Source: Rhizobiaceae bacterium UBA1291 (GTDB lineage Bacteria > Pseudomonadota > Alphaproteobacteria > Rhizobiales > Rhizobiaceae). Taken from it: DNA of 12,462 nucleotides. The notes beneath the pieces were generated by a model, which was not told the origin of the DNA, searched no databases, and saw only the letters and a program-made list of their open reading frames with translations. Positions 1-7,456 of the stretch are shown one piece after another (within the stretch, counting starts at the first letter, position 1; each line of letters starts with the position of its first letter). The position numbers were made by a program, and so were the translations under genes. Location of the stretch: assembly GCA_002307905.1 (NCBI GenBank), contig DBUL01000091.1, positions 1,700 to 14,161 of the forward strand. Reading direction: 5' to 3'.

Positions 1-387
1 TTCGGCCTGATCCCGGAATTCATCGGTCGTCTGCCGGTTCTGGCAACGCTTGAGGACCTCGATGAGGATGCGCTGATCCAGATCCTGTCGGAGCCGAAGA
101 ACGCTCTGGTCAAGCAGTACCAGCGCCTGTTCGAGATGGAAGACATCGAACTGACCTTCCACGAGGACGCGCTCCGCGAGATTGCCCGCAAGGCGATCAC
201 CCGCAAGACCGGTGCCCGCGGCCTGCGCTCGATCATGGAAAAGATCCTGCTCGATACCATGTTCGAACTGCCGGAACTCGAGGGCGTGCGCGAAGTGGTC
301 ATCTCCGAGGACGTCGTGCGCGAATCTTCGCGTCCGCTCTACATCTACGCGGACCGGCACGAAGAAAAGGCCAACGCTTCGGCCTGA
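1..387 (+). CDS. clpX: ATP-dependent Clp protease ATP-binding subunit ClpX, C-terminal part (5' end outside the window)
   Basis: The reading frame is open from base 1 and gives the last 128 residues of ClpX, ending in TGA. ClpX is the AAA+ unfoldase that recognises tagged proteins, unfolds them with ATP and feeds them to the ClpP chamber in the cytoplasm. The fragment starts inside the AAA+ module with [12 protein letters not shown], whose arginine (residue 10 here) corresponds to the arginine finger. It continues through the small alpha-helical subdomain, with the sensor-2 motif [12 protein letters not shown] at residues 68-79. The acidic tail ends KANASA, as in rhizobial ClpX. The zinc-binding N-domain and Walker motifs lie upstream and cannot be judged. 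A terminator follows 23 bases after the stop, so lon is not simply co-transcribed with it. Family assignment is very secure. Confidence 0.97.
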   Translation, partial: FGLIPEFIGRLPVLATLEDLDEDALIQILSEPKNALVKQYQRLFEMEDIELTFHEDALREIARKAITRKTGARGLRSIMEKILLDTMFELPELEGVREVVISEDVVRESSRPLYIYADRHEEKANASA

Positions 388-410
388 GGGTAGCCCCGAA
401 TTTAGTCACG

Positions 411-440
411 AAAGCCCGCCGCACTCTGGCGGGCTTTTTT
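411..440 (+). terminator. Intrinsic terminator after clpX
   Basis: A perfect 10-bp stem, AAAGCCCGCC (411-420) with GGCGGGCTTT (428-437), closes a 7-base loop. It sits in a run of six T (435-440). It lies 23 bases behind the clpX stop and ends that transcript. Confidence 0.92.
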
Positions 441-678
441 CGTTTGTGTTCACTTCCGGCGATAAACGGTAAGAAGTCAGCGATTTTGCCCATCCGTGGT
501 TTTCCGAAGCACAGGCTTGGGCTACAAGGTTAAGTGCTTCGCCGCGATCAGTGGTCGCCGGCCGGAGCAGGGCGCTTCGCGCTCGGTTCCGCGCTCGTCG
601 GGCAAGCGTGTTTTGTAGCGTTGTGTCGCCGTCTGTAACGCCGCTGTCACATTCGAAGGCAGCCGGTATTTGGTCAGG
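441..678. other. Intergenic stretch between clpX terminator and lon promoter, no gene seen
   Basis: About 240 bases without a credible gene. Short open frames occur on both strands, but they are arginine/serine-rich and have no ribosome binding site or recognisable domain. I see no clear sigma-70 promoter. The region could hold upstream regulatory sites for lon, but none is identifiable by eye. Confidence 0.5.
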
Positions 679-708
679 CTTGAATTCACTATCGCGGAAC
701 TCCATTTG
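679..708 (+). promoter_or_regulatory. Heat-shock (sigma-32/RpoH type) promoter of lon
   Basis: CTTGAA at 679-684 matches the -35 element, and CTCCATTTG at 700-708 matches the -10 region of RpoH promoters. There are 15 bases between CTTGAA and CTCCAT, or 17 between CTTGAA and CCATTT. The predicted start of transcription is near 714-716, which gives a 5' leader of roughly 78 bases before the chosen lon start. lon is a classical heat-shock gene in proteobacteria, so position and identity agree. The match was made by eye; transcription has not been shown. Confidence 0.72.
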
Positions 709-727
709 TTGGAGGAGCAAGAGATGT

Positions 728-750
728 GCCAGTTGCCTTCGGGGACTGGC
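728..750 (+). promoter_or_regulatory. UUCG-capped hairpin in the lon 5' leader
   Basis: GCCAGT (728-733) pairs with ACTGGC (745-750). Inside, CC-TTCG-GG (736-743) can form a stable UUCG tetraloop. The hairpin lies between the predicted heat-shock transcription start and the lon ribosome binding site (AAAGGA, 781-786). It may only stabilise the leader, and no thermosensor consensus is evident. Confidence 0.35.
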
Positions 751-792
751 GCCAGGTTCCGGTTCACGCCGGGACGTCGGAAAGGAATGAAA

Positions 793-3210
793 ATGTCGAA
801 AACGTCTGCAGCAAACGAAGGCAATATCTATCCCGTATTGCCCCTGCGCGACATCGTGGTTTTCCCACACATGATCGTGCCTCTGTTCGTCGGGCGCGAG
901 AAGTCCATCCGCGCTCTGGAAGAGGTCATGGGCTCCGACAAGCAGATCATGCTGGCGACCCAGATCAATGCCGGGGACGACGACCCAGCCTCGGAAGCCA
1001 TCTATGAGATCGGCACCGTTGCCAATGTTCTTCAGCTTCTCAAGCTGCCGGACGGGACGGTCAAGGTCCTTATCGAGGGCCGTGCGCGTGCCAAGATCGA
1101 GACCTATACCGGCCGCGAAGAGTTCTATGAGGCGACTGCCCATGTACTCGCCGAACCGGATGAGGATCCGGTCGAGATCGAGGCCCTCAGCCGCTCCGTG
1201 GTTTCGGAGTTCGAGAACTACGTCAAGCTGAACAAGAAGATTTCACCGGAAGTCGTTGGCGCCGCGAGCCAGATCGAGGATTACTCGAAGCTCGCTGACA
1301 CGGTCGCCTCGCATCTTTCCATCAAGATCACCGAAAAGCAGGAAATGCTGGAAACGGTGAGCGTGAAGACGCGTCTTGAAAAGGCGCTCGGATTCATGGA
1401 AGGCGAGATTTCGGTTCTCCAGGTCGAAAAGCGCATCCGCTCGCGCGTCAAGCGCCAGATGGAGAAGACCCAGCGCGAGTACTACCTCAACGAACAGATG
1501 AAGGCGATCCAGAAGGAGCTTGGCGACGGCGAAGACGGCCGCGACGAGCTGGCCGAATTGGAAGAGCGCATCGCCAAGACGAAGTTTTCCAAGGAAGCCA
1601 AGGAAAAGGCCGAGGCGGAACTGAAGAAGCTGCGCCACATGAGTCCCATGTCGGCGGAAGCAACGGTTGTCCGCAACTACCTCGACTGGCTGATCGGTTT
1701 GCCCTGGGGCAAGAAGTCCAAGGTCAAGATTGATCTGAACGCCGCCGAGAAGATTCTCGACGAGGATCATTTCGGCCTCGACAAGGTCAAGGAGCGCATC
1801 GTCGAGTATCTCGCCGTCCACACCCGCGCGACCAAGCTCAAGGGTCCGATTCTTTGCCTCGTTGGCCCTCCGGGCGTCGGCAAGACTTCGCTCGCCAAGT
1901 CGATCGCCAAGGCGACCGGCCGCGAATACATCCGCATGGCGCTCGGTGGCGTCCGTGACGAAGCCGAGATCCGCGGTCACCGCCGTACCTATATCGGCTC
2001 GATGCCCGGCAAGGTCATCCAGTCAATGAAGAAGGCGAAGAAGGCCAACCCGCTGTTCCTGCTCGATGAGATCGACAAACTGGGCCAGGACTATCGTGGC
2101 GATCCGTCGTCGGCCCTGCTCGAGGTGCTGGATCCGGAACAGAACTCGACCTTCATGGACCACTACCTGGAAGTCGAATACGACCTGTCGAACGTGATGT
2201 TCATCACCACGGCGAACACGCTCAACATTCCGGGCCCGTTGATGGACCGCATGGAGATCATCCGGATCGCGGGCTACACTGAGGACGAGAAGCTGCAGAT
2301 CGCCAAGCGGCACCTGCTGCCGAAGTCGATCAAAGAACATGCCTTGCGTCCAGAGGAGTTCTCGGTTGCTGACGACGCGATCAAGGCGATCATCCAGCAG
2401 TACACCCGCGAAGCTGGCGTCCGCTCGTTCGAACGCGAACTGATGAAGCTCGCCCGCAAGGCTGTCACAGAGATCCTCAAGGGCAAGACCAAGTCGGTCG
2501 CCGTGACCGCGGCCAACATCCATGACTACTTGGGTGTGCCGCGCTATCGTCACGGCGAAGCTGAAGGCGAGGATCAGGTCGGTATCGTCACCGGTCTGGC
2601 CTGGACCGAAGTCGGCGGCGAGCTGCTGACGATCGAAGGCGTGATGATGCCGGGCAAGGGCCGTATGACGGTCACCGGTAATCTCAAGGAAGTGATGAAG
2701 GAATCGATCTCGGCGGCGGCATCCTATGTCCGCTCGCGCGCTGTCGATTTCGGCATCGAGCCGCCGCGCTTCGACAAATCGGACATCCACGTGCACGTTC
2801 CCGAAGGGGCAACCCCCAAGGATGGCCCGTCGGCTGGCGTCGCGATGGCAACGGCCATCGTCTCGATCATGACCGGCATTCCGGTCAACAAGGACGTGGC
2901 TATGACCGGCGAGATCACGCTGCGTGGTCGGGTTCTGCCGATCGGCGGCCTGAAGGAGAAACTGCTCGCGGCGTTGCGCGGTGGCATCAAGAAGGTTCTG
3001 ATCCCGGAAGAGAACGCCAAGGATCTGGCGGACATCCCGGATAACGTGAAGAACAATCTCGAGATCGTGCCTGTGTCGCGCATGGGTGAGGTCATTCGGC
3101 ATGCGCTTGTTCGCGTACCTGAACCGATTGAATGGGACGGAACGGTCGAAACGCCGGCCATCGGCACCGTCGAAGGGGTCGACGAAAACGGCGCGACTTT
3201 GGCTCACTAA
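793..3210 (+). CDS. lon: Endopeptidase La (Lon protease, ATP-dependent, S16 family)
   Basis: Lon is a soluble hexameric ATP-dependent serine protease that destroys misfolded proteins and selected regulators. From the ATG at 793 the product is 805 residues, the usual length for this order. Its N-terminal substrate-binding domain begins [20 protein letters not shown], followed by a charged coiled-coil region (about 215-310). The AAA+ module has Walker A GPPGVGKT at 358-365 and Walker B LLDEID at 423-428. The protease domain has catalytic Ser680 in DGPSAGVAM and Lys723 in GLKEK, matching E. coli Ser679 and Lys722. I chose 793 because AAAGGA (781-786) sits at the right distance and the product matches the family start. 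ATGs at 724 and 787 are in frame and possible. A sigma-32 type promoter lies upstream and a terminator downstream, so the gene forms its own unit. Confidence 0.97.
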   Translation: MSKTSAANEGNIYPVLPLRDIVVFPHMIVPLFVGREKSIRALEEVMGSDKQIMLATQINAGDDDPASEAIYEIGTVANVLQLLKLPDGTVKVLIEGRARAKIETYTGREEFYEATAHVLAEPDEDPVEIEALSRSVVSEFENYVKLNKKISPEVVGAASQIEDYSKLADTVASHLSIKITEKQEMLETVSVKTRLEKALGFMEGEISVLQVEKRIRSRVKRQMEKTQREYYLNEQMKAIQKELGDGEDGRDELAELEERIAKTKFSKEAKEKAEAELKKLRHMSPMSAEATVVRNYLDWLIGLPWGKKSKVKIDLNAAEKILDEDHFGLDKVKERIVEYLAVHTRATKLKGPILCLVGPPGVGKTSLAKSIAKATGREYIRMALGGVRDEAEIRGHRRTYIGSMPGKVIQSMKKAKKANPLFLLDEIDKLGQDYRGDPSSALLEVLDPEQNSTFMDHYLEVEYDLSNVMFITTANTLNIPGPLMDRMEIIRIAGYTEDEKLQIAKRHLLPKSIKEHALRPEEFSVADDAIKAIIQQYTREAGVRSFERELMKLARKAVTEILKGKTKSVAVTAANIHDYLGVPRYRHGEAEGEDQVGIVTGLAWTEVGGELLTIEGVMMPGKGRMTVTGNLKEVMKESISAAASYVRSRAVDFGIEPPRFDKSDIHVHVPEGATPKDGPSAGVAMATAIVSIMTGIPVNKDVAMTGEITLRGRVLPIGGLKEKLLAALRGGIKKVLIPEENAKDLADIPDNVKNNLEIVPVSRMGEVIRHALVRVPEPIEWDGTVETPAIGTVEGVDENGATLAH

Positions 3211-3253
3211 GGCGGATTTTGCCTTAGTCTGGCCAAATTGGCACATTGAACGG

Positions 3254-3284
3254 AAAAAGGCTGGCGGAAATGCCAGCCTTTTTT
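3254..3284 (+). terminator. Intrinsic terminator after lon
   Basis: AAGGCTGGC (ending at 3265) pairs with GCCAGCCTT (from 3272) around the loop GGAAAT. The stem is preceded by an A-run and followed by T at 3279-3284. It starts about 44 bases after the lon stop. Confidence 0.92.
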
Positions 3285-3416
3285 GTGCAAACTCCTGCAA
3301 ACCCCTTGTTTTCCGGGCGATTGCGGTGCTTTTGAGTTGCCTAGGGCAGATGCATCCGTATTCTCCGCCCGACTTATCCATTGAGTCGTTTCATACCAAT
3401 CAGAAAGGGTGGAAAC

Positions 3417-3692
3417 ATGAACAAGAACGAACTCGTATCCGCGGTCGCCGAGAAGGCCGGCCTCACCAAGGCCGATGCAGCTTCCGCCGTTGACGCCGTT
3501 TTCGAAACGGTCCAGGCCGAGCTGAAGAACGGCGGCGATGTTCGCCTCGCTGGCTTCGGTGCGTTCACCGTTGGTCGTCGCGAAGCCTCGAAGGGCCGCA
3601 ATCCCTCGACGGGCGCCGAAGTCGATATTCCGGCCCGTAACGTGCCGAAGTTTACGGCCGGCAAGGGTCTGAAGGACGCCTGCAACAGCTAA
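3417..3692 (+). CDS. hupB: DNA-binding protein HU (HupB)
   Basis: A 91-residue HU-family protein, the standard length. HU dimers bind DNA without strong sequence preference, bend it and compact the nucleoid. The N-terminal helices begin MNKNELVSAVAEKAGLTKAD. The conserved GFGAFTVGRREA segment (47-57) leads into the beta-arm, which carries the GRNPSTG signature (60-66). Pro63 is the residue that intercalates into DNA in this family. The C-terminus AGKGLKDA is typical. The ATG at 3417 is preceded by an AAGGGTGG ribosome site. A frame-open ATG 36 bases upstream would add twelve residues foreign to the family. It lies directly behind lon, the common rhizobial arrangement, but terminators on both sides make it a separate unit. 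Its own promoter was not found with confidence. Confidence 0.97.
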   Translation: MNKNELVSAVAEKAGLTKADAASAVDAVFETVQAELKNGGDVRLAGFGAFTVGRREASKGRNPSTGAEVDIPARNVPKFTAGKGLKDACNS

Positions 3693-3739
3693 TCAGCTGA
3701 ACGCCTCCCTGCCTGGTGCAGGGCGGGCCATACAAATTG

Positions 3740-3767
3740 AAAGCCCGGCCCCGCGCCGGGCTTTTTT
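3740..3767 (+). terminator. Intrinsic terminator after hupB
   Basis: A perfect 10-bp stem, AAAGCCCGGC (3740-3749) with GCCGGGCTTT (3755-3764), closes the 5-base loop CCCGC. T continues to 3767. It lies 48 bases after the hupB stop. Confidence 0.93.
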
Positions 3768-3832
3768 CGTTCGCCGTGCTTGTGCGATGCGCATGCTTGC
3801 CGTATCGCTCGGGACGCCGGTTTTCCGGCATT

Positions 3833-3980
3833 CGTTCTCAGGGCGGGGTGCAAGTCCCCACCGGCGGTAAGGAGGTTCGCCTCCAAGCCCGCGAGCGCCT
3901 TTCGGACCTGGTCCGGGAGGGTCAGCAGATCCGGTTGAATTCCGGAGCCGACGGTCATAGTCCGGATGAAAGAGAATGAG
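3833..3980 (+). promoter_or_regulatory. FMN riboswitch (RFN element)
   Basis: All landmarks of the FMN aptamer are present in order. The P1 strand CGTTCTC (3833-3839) is closed by GAGAATG (3972-3978). GGGCGGGGTG is at 3841-3850, ACCGGCGGTA at 3860-3869, and a GGAGG/CCTCC helix follows. The conserved GCCCGCGAGCG is at 3887-3897. The second half has CAGATCCGGT, TTCCGGAGCCGACGGT and TAGTCCGGATGAAAGAGAA. The RNA binds flavin mononucleotide and usually turns off riboflavin synthesis or import genes when flavin is plentiful. The next gene downstream on the same strand is the transporter at 4160, which fits. The transcription start must lie between the hupB terminator and 3833; no promoter was assigned. 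Confidence 0.96.
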
Positions 3981-4159
3981 GCAATCGGTCGTGGCGCCGC
4001 GTTTTCGGACGGATCTGTCCGGATGCAGGCGGCTTGGCCTGCGTATGCCGTCCGCTTCTCCGGACGGCGGCGCAAGCGGGTGGGCTCGTCCAGGCGGGTC
4101 TTTTCGCGAATGCCCTCATGCGTCCTGATTTGTGTTGGTCCTTTGTGAAGGAAAGAAAC
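3981..4159 (+). promoter_or_regulatory. Expression platform and leader between FMN aptamer and the transporter
   Basis: About 180 bases of leader with several hairpins. GCAGGC/GCCTGC pair at 4025-4042, and a strong 8-bp stem GCCGTCCG (4047-4054) / CGGACGGC (4061-4068) follows. There is no T-run behind either, so a simple intrinsic terminator is not visible. TCCGGAC (4059-4065) is complementary to GTCCGGA at both 3960-3966 (inside the aptamer) and 4017-4023. CGGACGG (4006-4012) can compete for 4048-4054. Next to the start codon, TCCTT (4139-4143) pairs with AAGGA (4148-4152), covering the ribosome site. The switch mechanism is inferred, not shown. Confidence 0.6.
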
Positions 4160-5059
4160 ATGAATCAGAGCTCCCTTACGCTCTCCCGGTCCCGCGCTTT
4201 CGCCGGAGCCTCCTACATGGTGCTGGCGGGCATCGCCTTCGCGCTGCTCAATGTCGCAACCCAGTGGCTGGCGATGACACTGGCCTTCCCGCCGGCCTCC
4301 GCGGCATTCTGGCAATATGGTTTCGCGATGGTGCTCTCGCTGCCACTGCTGTTCAGGCTCGGCCTGCGGGCGATGCGCACGCGCTATCCGGGTCGTCATC
4401 TGCTGCGCGTGCTACTCGCAGCCCTCGGGGTGCAAACCTGGGTGGCGGGCCTCGCCTCGGTACCGATCTGGCAGGCGATAGCACTGGTCATGACATCACC
4501 GTTCTTCATTATCATCGGGGCGCGCCTGTTTCTCGGCGAGACCGTTGGTATAGCTCGCTGGGCGGCGACGGTTGTCGGCTTCACCGGCGCAATGATCATC
4601 CTGCAGCCCTGGGCGGAGACGTTTTCGCCGTCAGCACTTCTGCCGATCCTGTCGGCATTGCTGTGGGGCGGCTCTTCGCTGTTGATGAAGAACCTCACGG
4701 CCTTCGAGCCGCCGGAGACGATTACGGTTTGGCTCCTGGTGCTGCTAACGCCGATCAATGCTGGTCTGGCGCTTGCCTCGGGCCTTGCTGCGCCATCCGG
4801 ACTGATCCTCGTTCTGCTGCTCGCTGCGGGCCTCCTGACCGTCATTGGCCAGTACCTTCTGACGCTCGCTTACAATGCGGCGGACGCCGCCTATGTTCAG
4901 CCGTTCGATGACCTGAAACTGCCGCTCAACGTGTTCGCCGGTTGGCTGGTTTTCGGCTATGCGCCAGCCGGCTATCTCTGGCTCGGGGCGCTGCTGATTC
5001 TCGGCGCATCGCTTTTTCTTATGGCGGCGGAGGTACGCAAGGAACGCTCCTGCGCCTGA
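4160..5059 (+). CDS. ribN: EamA/DMT-family transporter, probable riboflavin importer RibN
   Basis: A 299-residue inner-membrane protein with about ten hydrophobic helices (roughly 14-36, 47-67, 82-100, 103-122, 131-149, 158-178, 187-208, 213-235, 252-267 and 270-290). This is the two-repeat EamA layout of the drug/metabolite transporter superfamily. The second repeat carries YNAADAAYVQPFDDLKLP (238-255), a typical EamA segment. The family alone does not fix the substrate. The FMN riboswitch in the same leader does, because RibN, described in Rhizobium leguminosarum and relatives, is an EamA-type riboflavin transporter under such a switch. The ATG at 4160 follows AAGGAA and begins MNQSSLTLSRSRAF. 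Earlier in-frame starts lie inside the structured leader and are rejected. Transport of riboflavin is inference; membrane topology and family are clear. Confidence 0.88.
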   Translation: MNQSSLTLSRSRAFAGASYMVLAGIAFALLNVATQWLAMTLAFPPASAAFWQYGFAMVLSLPLLFRLGLRAMRTRYPGRHLLRVLLAALGVQTWVAGLASVPIWQAIALVMTSPFFIIIGARLFLGETVGIARWAATVVGFTGAMIILQPWAETFSPSALLPILSALLWGGSSLLMKNLTAFEPPETITVWLLVLLTPINAGLALASGLAAPSGLILVLLLAAGLLTVIGQYLLTLAYNAADAAYVQPFDDLKLPLNVFAGWLVFGYAPAGYLWLGALLILGASLFLMAAEVRKERSCA

Positions 5060-5091
5060 TGGGCACGGACCTCGCGAGCAATCCCTCCGGA

Positions 5092-5109
5092 CTGTCATCC
5101 GCCTGTCAT
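5092..5109 (+). promoter_or_regulatory. Pho box (PhoB binding site)
   Basis: Two exact CTGTCAT half-sites (5092-5098 and 5103-5109) are separated by four bases, CCGC. This 11-bp period is the classical PhoB site in proteobacteria, including rhizobia. It lies 53 bases before the start codon of the phytase-like protein. A -10 would be expected near 5120-5125, where only a weak CAAAAG is seen. A PhoB site replaces the -35, so induction under phosphate limitation is likely. Confidence 0.87.
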
Positions 5110-5122
5110 CCGTGTGACGCAA

Positions 5123-5159
5123 AAGCCTCCTGTTCTTTTCTAACGGAAACAGGAGGTTT
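5123..5159 (+). promoter_or_regulatory. Inverted repeat covering the Shine-Dalgarno site of the phytase-like gene
   Basis: AAGCCTCCTGTT (5123-5134) can pair with AACAGGAGGTTT (5148-5159) over 12 bp with one G-T wobble; the loop has 13 bases. The right arm contains the very strong ribosome site AGGAGG (5151-5156), six bases before the ATG at 5163. The structure would block translation of any transcript that includes the left arm. It might also weakly terminate ribN transcripts, but only three T follow. Confidence 0.7.
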
Positions 5160-5162
5160 CCC

Positions 5163-7361
5163 ATGACGTATGGCTTTTCCCGCGCGGCGCTGACCGCAGC
5201 CCTGCTGGCATCTGTTGCCGTTCCGGCTGGCGCCGAGCAGGTTTTCAATCGCATCGCATCCTTCCCTGTCGCAGCCAATATTCCGGCCGACAAGGACCCG
5301 AAGTCCGTTTCCTCCGCTGAGATCATTGCCGCGTCGGAAGACGGCATGACGCTGGTCTATTCCGACAGCCCGCTCGGCGCGATCGGCTTTATCGATATTT
5401 CCGACGCCAAGGCTCCGAAGGCTTCCGGCGTGCTGGCAATGGAGGGCGAGCCGACCTCGGTAGCCGTGGCCGGCAGCAAGGTGCTGGTTGCCGTGAACAC
5501 TTCGCAAAGCTTCGTCCAGCCGTCGGGCAAGCTCGCCATTGTCGACCTTGCCTCCAGACAGATCGACGCTACCTGCGATCTCAGTGGCCAACCGGATTCC
5601 GTTGCCGTCTCGCCTGACATGAGCTTTGCCGCGATTGCCATCGAGAACGAGCGCGACGAAGACCTGAATGACGGGAAGCTCCCGCAGTTGCCGGCCGGTG
5701 CCCTGGCAATCGTTTCTCTGAAAGACGGCGTTGCCGATTGCGCCTCGATCAAGCAGGTTGACCTGACCGGCCTTGCCGAGATTGGCGCGGACGATCCGGA
5801 GCCGGAATTCGTCTCGATCAACAGCCTCGGCGAAATCGCCGTGACGCTGCAGGAAAACAACCATATCGCCATCATCGACGGCAAGACCGGCACGGTGAGG
5901 ACGCACTTCTCTGCTGGCGCGATCGACCTTGACGGCATTGACACCAAGTCCGACGGCGCGTTGAAGTTCACGGGCAAGAAGGAAGGCGTCCTTCGCGAAC
6001 CCGATGCGCTGAAGTGGCTCGACGACGACCGCTTCGTCGTCGCCAACGAAGGTGACTACGAAGGCGGTTCGCGCAGCTTCACCATCTTCGACAAGAACGG
6101 CAAGGTTCTCTATGAATCTGGTGCCTCGCTCGAGCTCGAGCTCGCCCGGATCGGCCACTTCCCCGACAAGCGCGCCAAGTCCAAGGGCGTCGAGCTCGAG
6201 GGCCTGGAAGCCGCGACCTACGGCGAACAGAAATACTTCTTCGTTCTCTCCGAGCGTGGCTCGATCGCCGCCGTCTACAAGGATACCGGCGCCGAGCCTG
6301 AACTCGTCCAGCTTCTGCCGTCGGGCGTTTCGCCGGAAGGTGCGGTCGCCATCCCGAGCCGCAACCTGTTCGTCACCGCCAACGAGGTCGATCTGGTCGA
6401 GGACGGCGGCGCCCGCTCGCATGTCATGCTCTATGAACTCGGCGAAGGCGAAGCCGCCTATCCGACGATCCGCTCCGAAATCGTCGACGGCGCGCCGATC
6501 GGCTGGGGCGCTCTCTCGGGCCTCGTCGGCGACGCTGAGAAGGCCGGCACGTTCTATGCCGTCAACGACAGCTTCTACGCCATGCAGCCGACGATCTTCA
6601 CGATCGACGCGACGCAGAAGCCGGCCGTCATCACAACGGCTTTGCCGGTCACCCGTGGTGGCCAGCCGGCCCAGAAGCTCGACATCGAGGGCATCGCGCT
6701 GGACGGCAAGGGCGGCTTTTGGCTCGCCTCCGAAGGAGATCCGGCCAAGCTCGTCGGCCACGGCATCTACAATGTCGATGCCAAGGGCGAGATCAAGGCG
6801 GAGATCGGCCTGCCCGTCGAATTGCTGGCCGGCCAGACCCGCTTCGGCTTCAAGGGCATCACCACGGTTGGCGAAGGCGACGACCTGACGCTGTGGATGC
6901 CTGTGCAGCGCGAATGGAAGGATGACGAGAAGGGCACCGTCAAGCTCGTATCCTACACCCCGAAGTCGAAGGAATGGGGCGCCGTGCGCTATCCGCTCGA
7001 CAAGGGCGAGAACGGATGGGTCGGTCTCTCCGAGATCACCGCCCATGGCGACCACGTCTACATCATCGAGCGCGACAACCTGACCGGCGATGCGGCCAGG
7101 ATCAAGAAGCTCTACCGTGTGGCGATCGCCGACCTGAAGCCGGCCAAGATTGGCGAAACATTGCCGCTGGTGCAGAAGGAAGAAGCCCATGACTTCCTGC
7201 CCGATCTAAAGGCAGCGACCAACGGCTATGTCCTCGACAAGCTCGAGGGCTTCGCTTTCGACGCCGGAGGCAAGGCCTTTGCCGTCACAGACAATGACGG
7301 CGTCGACGATTCGTCGGGCGAGACTTTGTTCTTCGCGGTCGACCTCAAGGGCACCCACTGA
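5163..7361 (+). CDS. Secreted two-propeller protein: choice-of-anchor-I-like N-half plus phytase-like (esterase-like) C-half
   Basis: A 732-residue exported protein. Residues 1-24 form a signal peptide (hydrophobic core AALTAALLASVAV, cleavage after AGA), so the mature protein is periplasmic or secreted. The N-terminal half (about 25-420) has repeated propeller strands and the AIDLDGIDTKSDG (253-265), REPDA (278-282) and ANEGDYEGG (294-301...) motifs, resembling choice-of-anchor-I/PhoX-neighbour proteins. The C-terminal half (about 440-730) fits the phytase-like domain called 'esterase-like activity of phytase': GALSGLVGD near 449, DIEGIALD at 507-514, a final LEGFAFD, and an acidic TDNDGVDDSSGET around 709-721 that could bind metal. 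A phosphomonoester- or phosphodiester-cleaving role is likely but unproven, and the substrate is unknown. AGGAGG fixes the start. The Pho box upstream supports a phosphate-scavenging role. A hairpin separates it from the convergent reductase. Confidence 0.85.
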   Translation: MTYGFSRAALTAALLASVAVPAGAEQVFNRIASFPVAANIPADKDPKSVSSAEIIAASEDGMTLVYSDSPLGAIGFIDISDAKAPKASGVLAMEGEPTSVAVAGSKVLVAVNTSQSFVQPSGKLAIVDLASRQIDATCDLSGQPDSVAVSPDMSFAAIAIENERDEDLNDGKLPQLPAGALAIVSLKDGVADCASIKQVDLTGLAEIGADDPEPEFVSINSLGEIAVTLQENNHIAIIDGKTGTVRTHFSAGAIDLDGIDTKSDGALKFTGKKEGVLREPDALKWLDDDRFVVANEGDYEGGSRSFTIFDKNGKVLYESGASLELELARIGHFPDKRAKSKGVELEGLEAATYGEQKYFFVLSERGSIAAVYKDTGAEPELVQLLPSGVSPEGAVAIPSRNLFVTANEVDLVEDGGARSHVMLYELGEGEAAYPTIRSEIVDGAPIGWGALSGLVGDAEKAGTFYAVNDSFYAMQPTIFTIDATQKPAVITTALPVTRGGQPAQKLDIEGIALDGKGGFWLASEGDPAKLVGHGIYNVDAKGEIKAEIGLPVELLAGQTRFGFKGITTVGEGDDLTLWMPVQREWKDDEKGTVKLVSYTPKSKEWGAVRYPLDKGENGWVGLSEITAHGDHVYIIERDNLTGDAARIKKLYRVAIADLKPAKIGETLPLVQKEEAHDFLPDLKAATNGYVLDKLEGFAFDAGGKAFAVTDNDGVDDSSGETLFFAVDLKGTH

Positions 7362-7386
7362 TCAACATCGTCCTCCCAAGACGATC

Positions 7387-7418
7387 GGAGGCCGGGTGAG
7401 CGATCTCCCCCGGCCTCC
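7387..7418. terminator. Bidirectional hairpin between convergent genes
   Basis: GGAGGCCGGG (7387-7396) pairs perfectly with CCCGGCCTCC (7409-7418) around a 12-base loop. It sits between the two convergent stop codons (7361 and 7457). Neither strand has a T-run behind it, so it may be a transcript-end stabiliser or a Rho-assisted stop rather than a classical terminator. Confidence 0.5.
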
Positions 7419-7456
7419 ACTGCGTTTGCGATCCGGTGTGCCGCAGGGCGGCGGGA

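Noticed and set aside
551..790. Small open frame in the clpX-lon intergenic region
   Set aside because: It is Arg/Ser-rich, lacks a ribosome site and overlaps the lon promoter and leader.
670..792. Extending lon upstream to the ATG at 670 (846 residues)
   Set aside because: The extension runs across the sigma-32 promoter and has no family similarity. 793 has a fitting ribosome site and gives the usual length. The intermediate ATG at 724 is kept as a finding only.
2023..3381. Minus-strand open frame of 452 codons opposite lon
   Set aside because: It is a shadow of the lon coding sequence and crosses two gene boundaries and a terminator. The product is His/Arg/Asp-rich with no family features.
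3966..4148. Open frame of 60 codons starting in the FMN aptamer
   Set aside because: It begins inside conserved riboswitch sequence and its span is explained by RNA structure. It has no ribosome site.
4034..4159. Upstream start for ribN at 4034
   Set aside because: It would place the protein N-terminus inside the structured leader. The ATG at 4160 has AAGGAA and gives the normal EamA length and topology.
6120..6150. Repeated CTCGAG/GAGCTC tract in the phytase-like gene
   Set aside because: It is explained by alternating Leu-Glu codons (LELEL) in GC-rich coding sequence, with no sign of a regulatory role.
5106..7190. Long open frame of 694 codons on the minus strand
   Set aside because: It is antisense to the phytase-like gene and arises from its codon bias. 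It has no ribosome site, no recognisable domain and a composition rich in Asp/Arg/Val typical of shadow frames.
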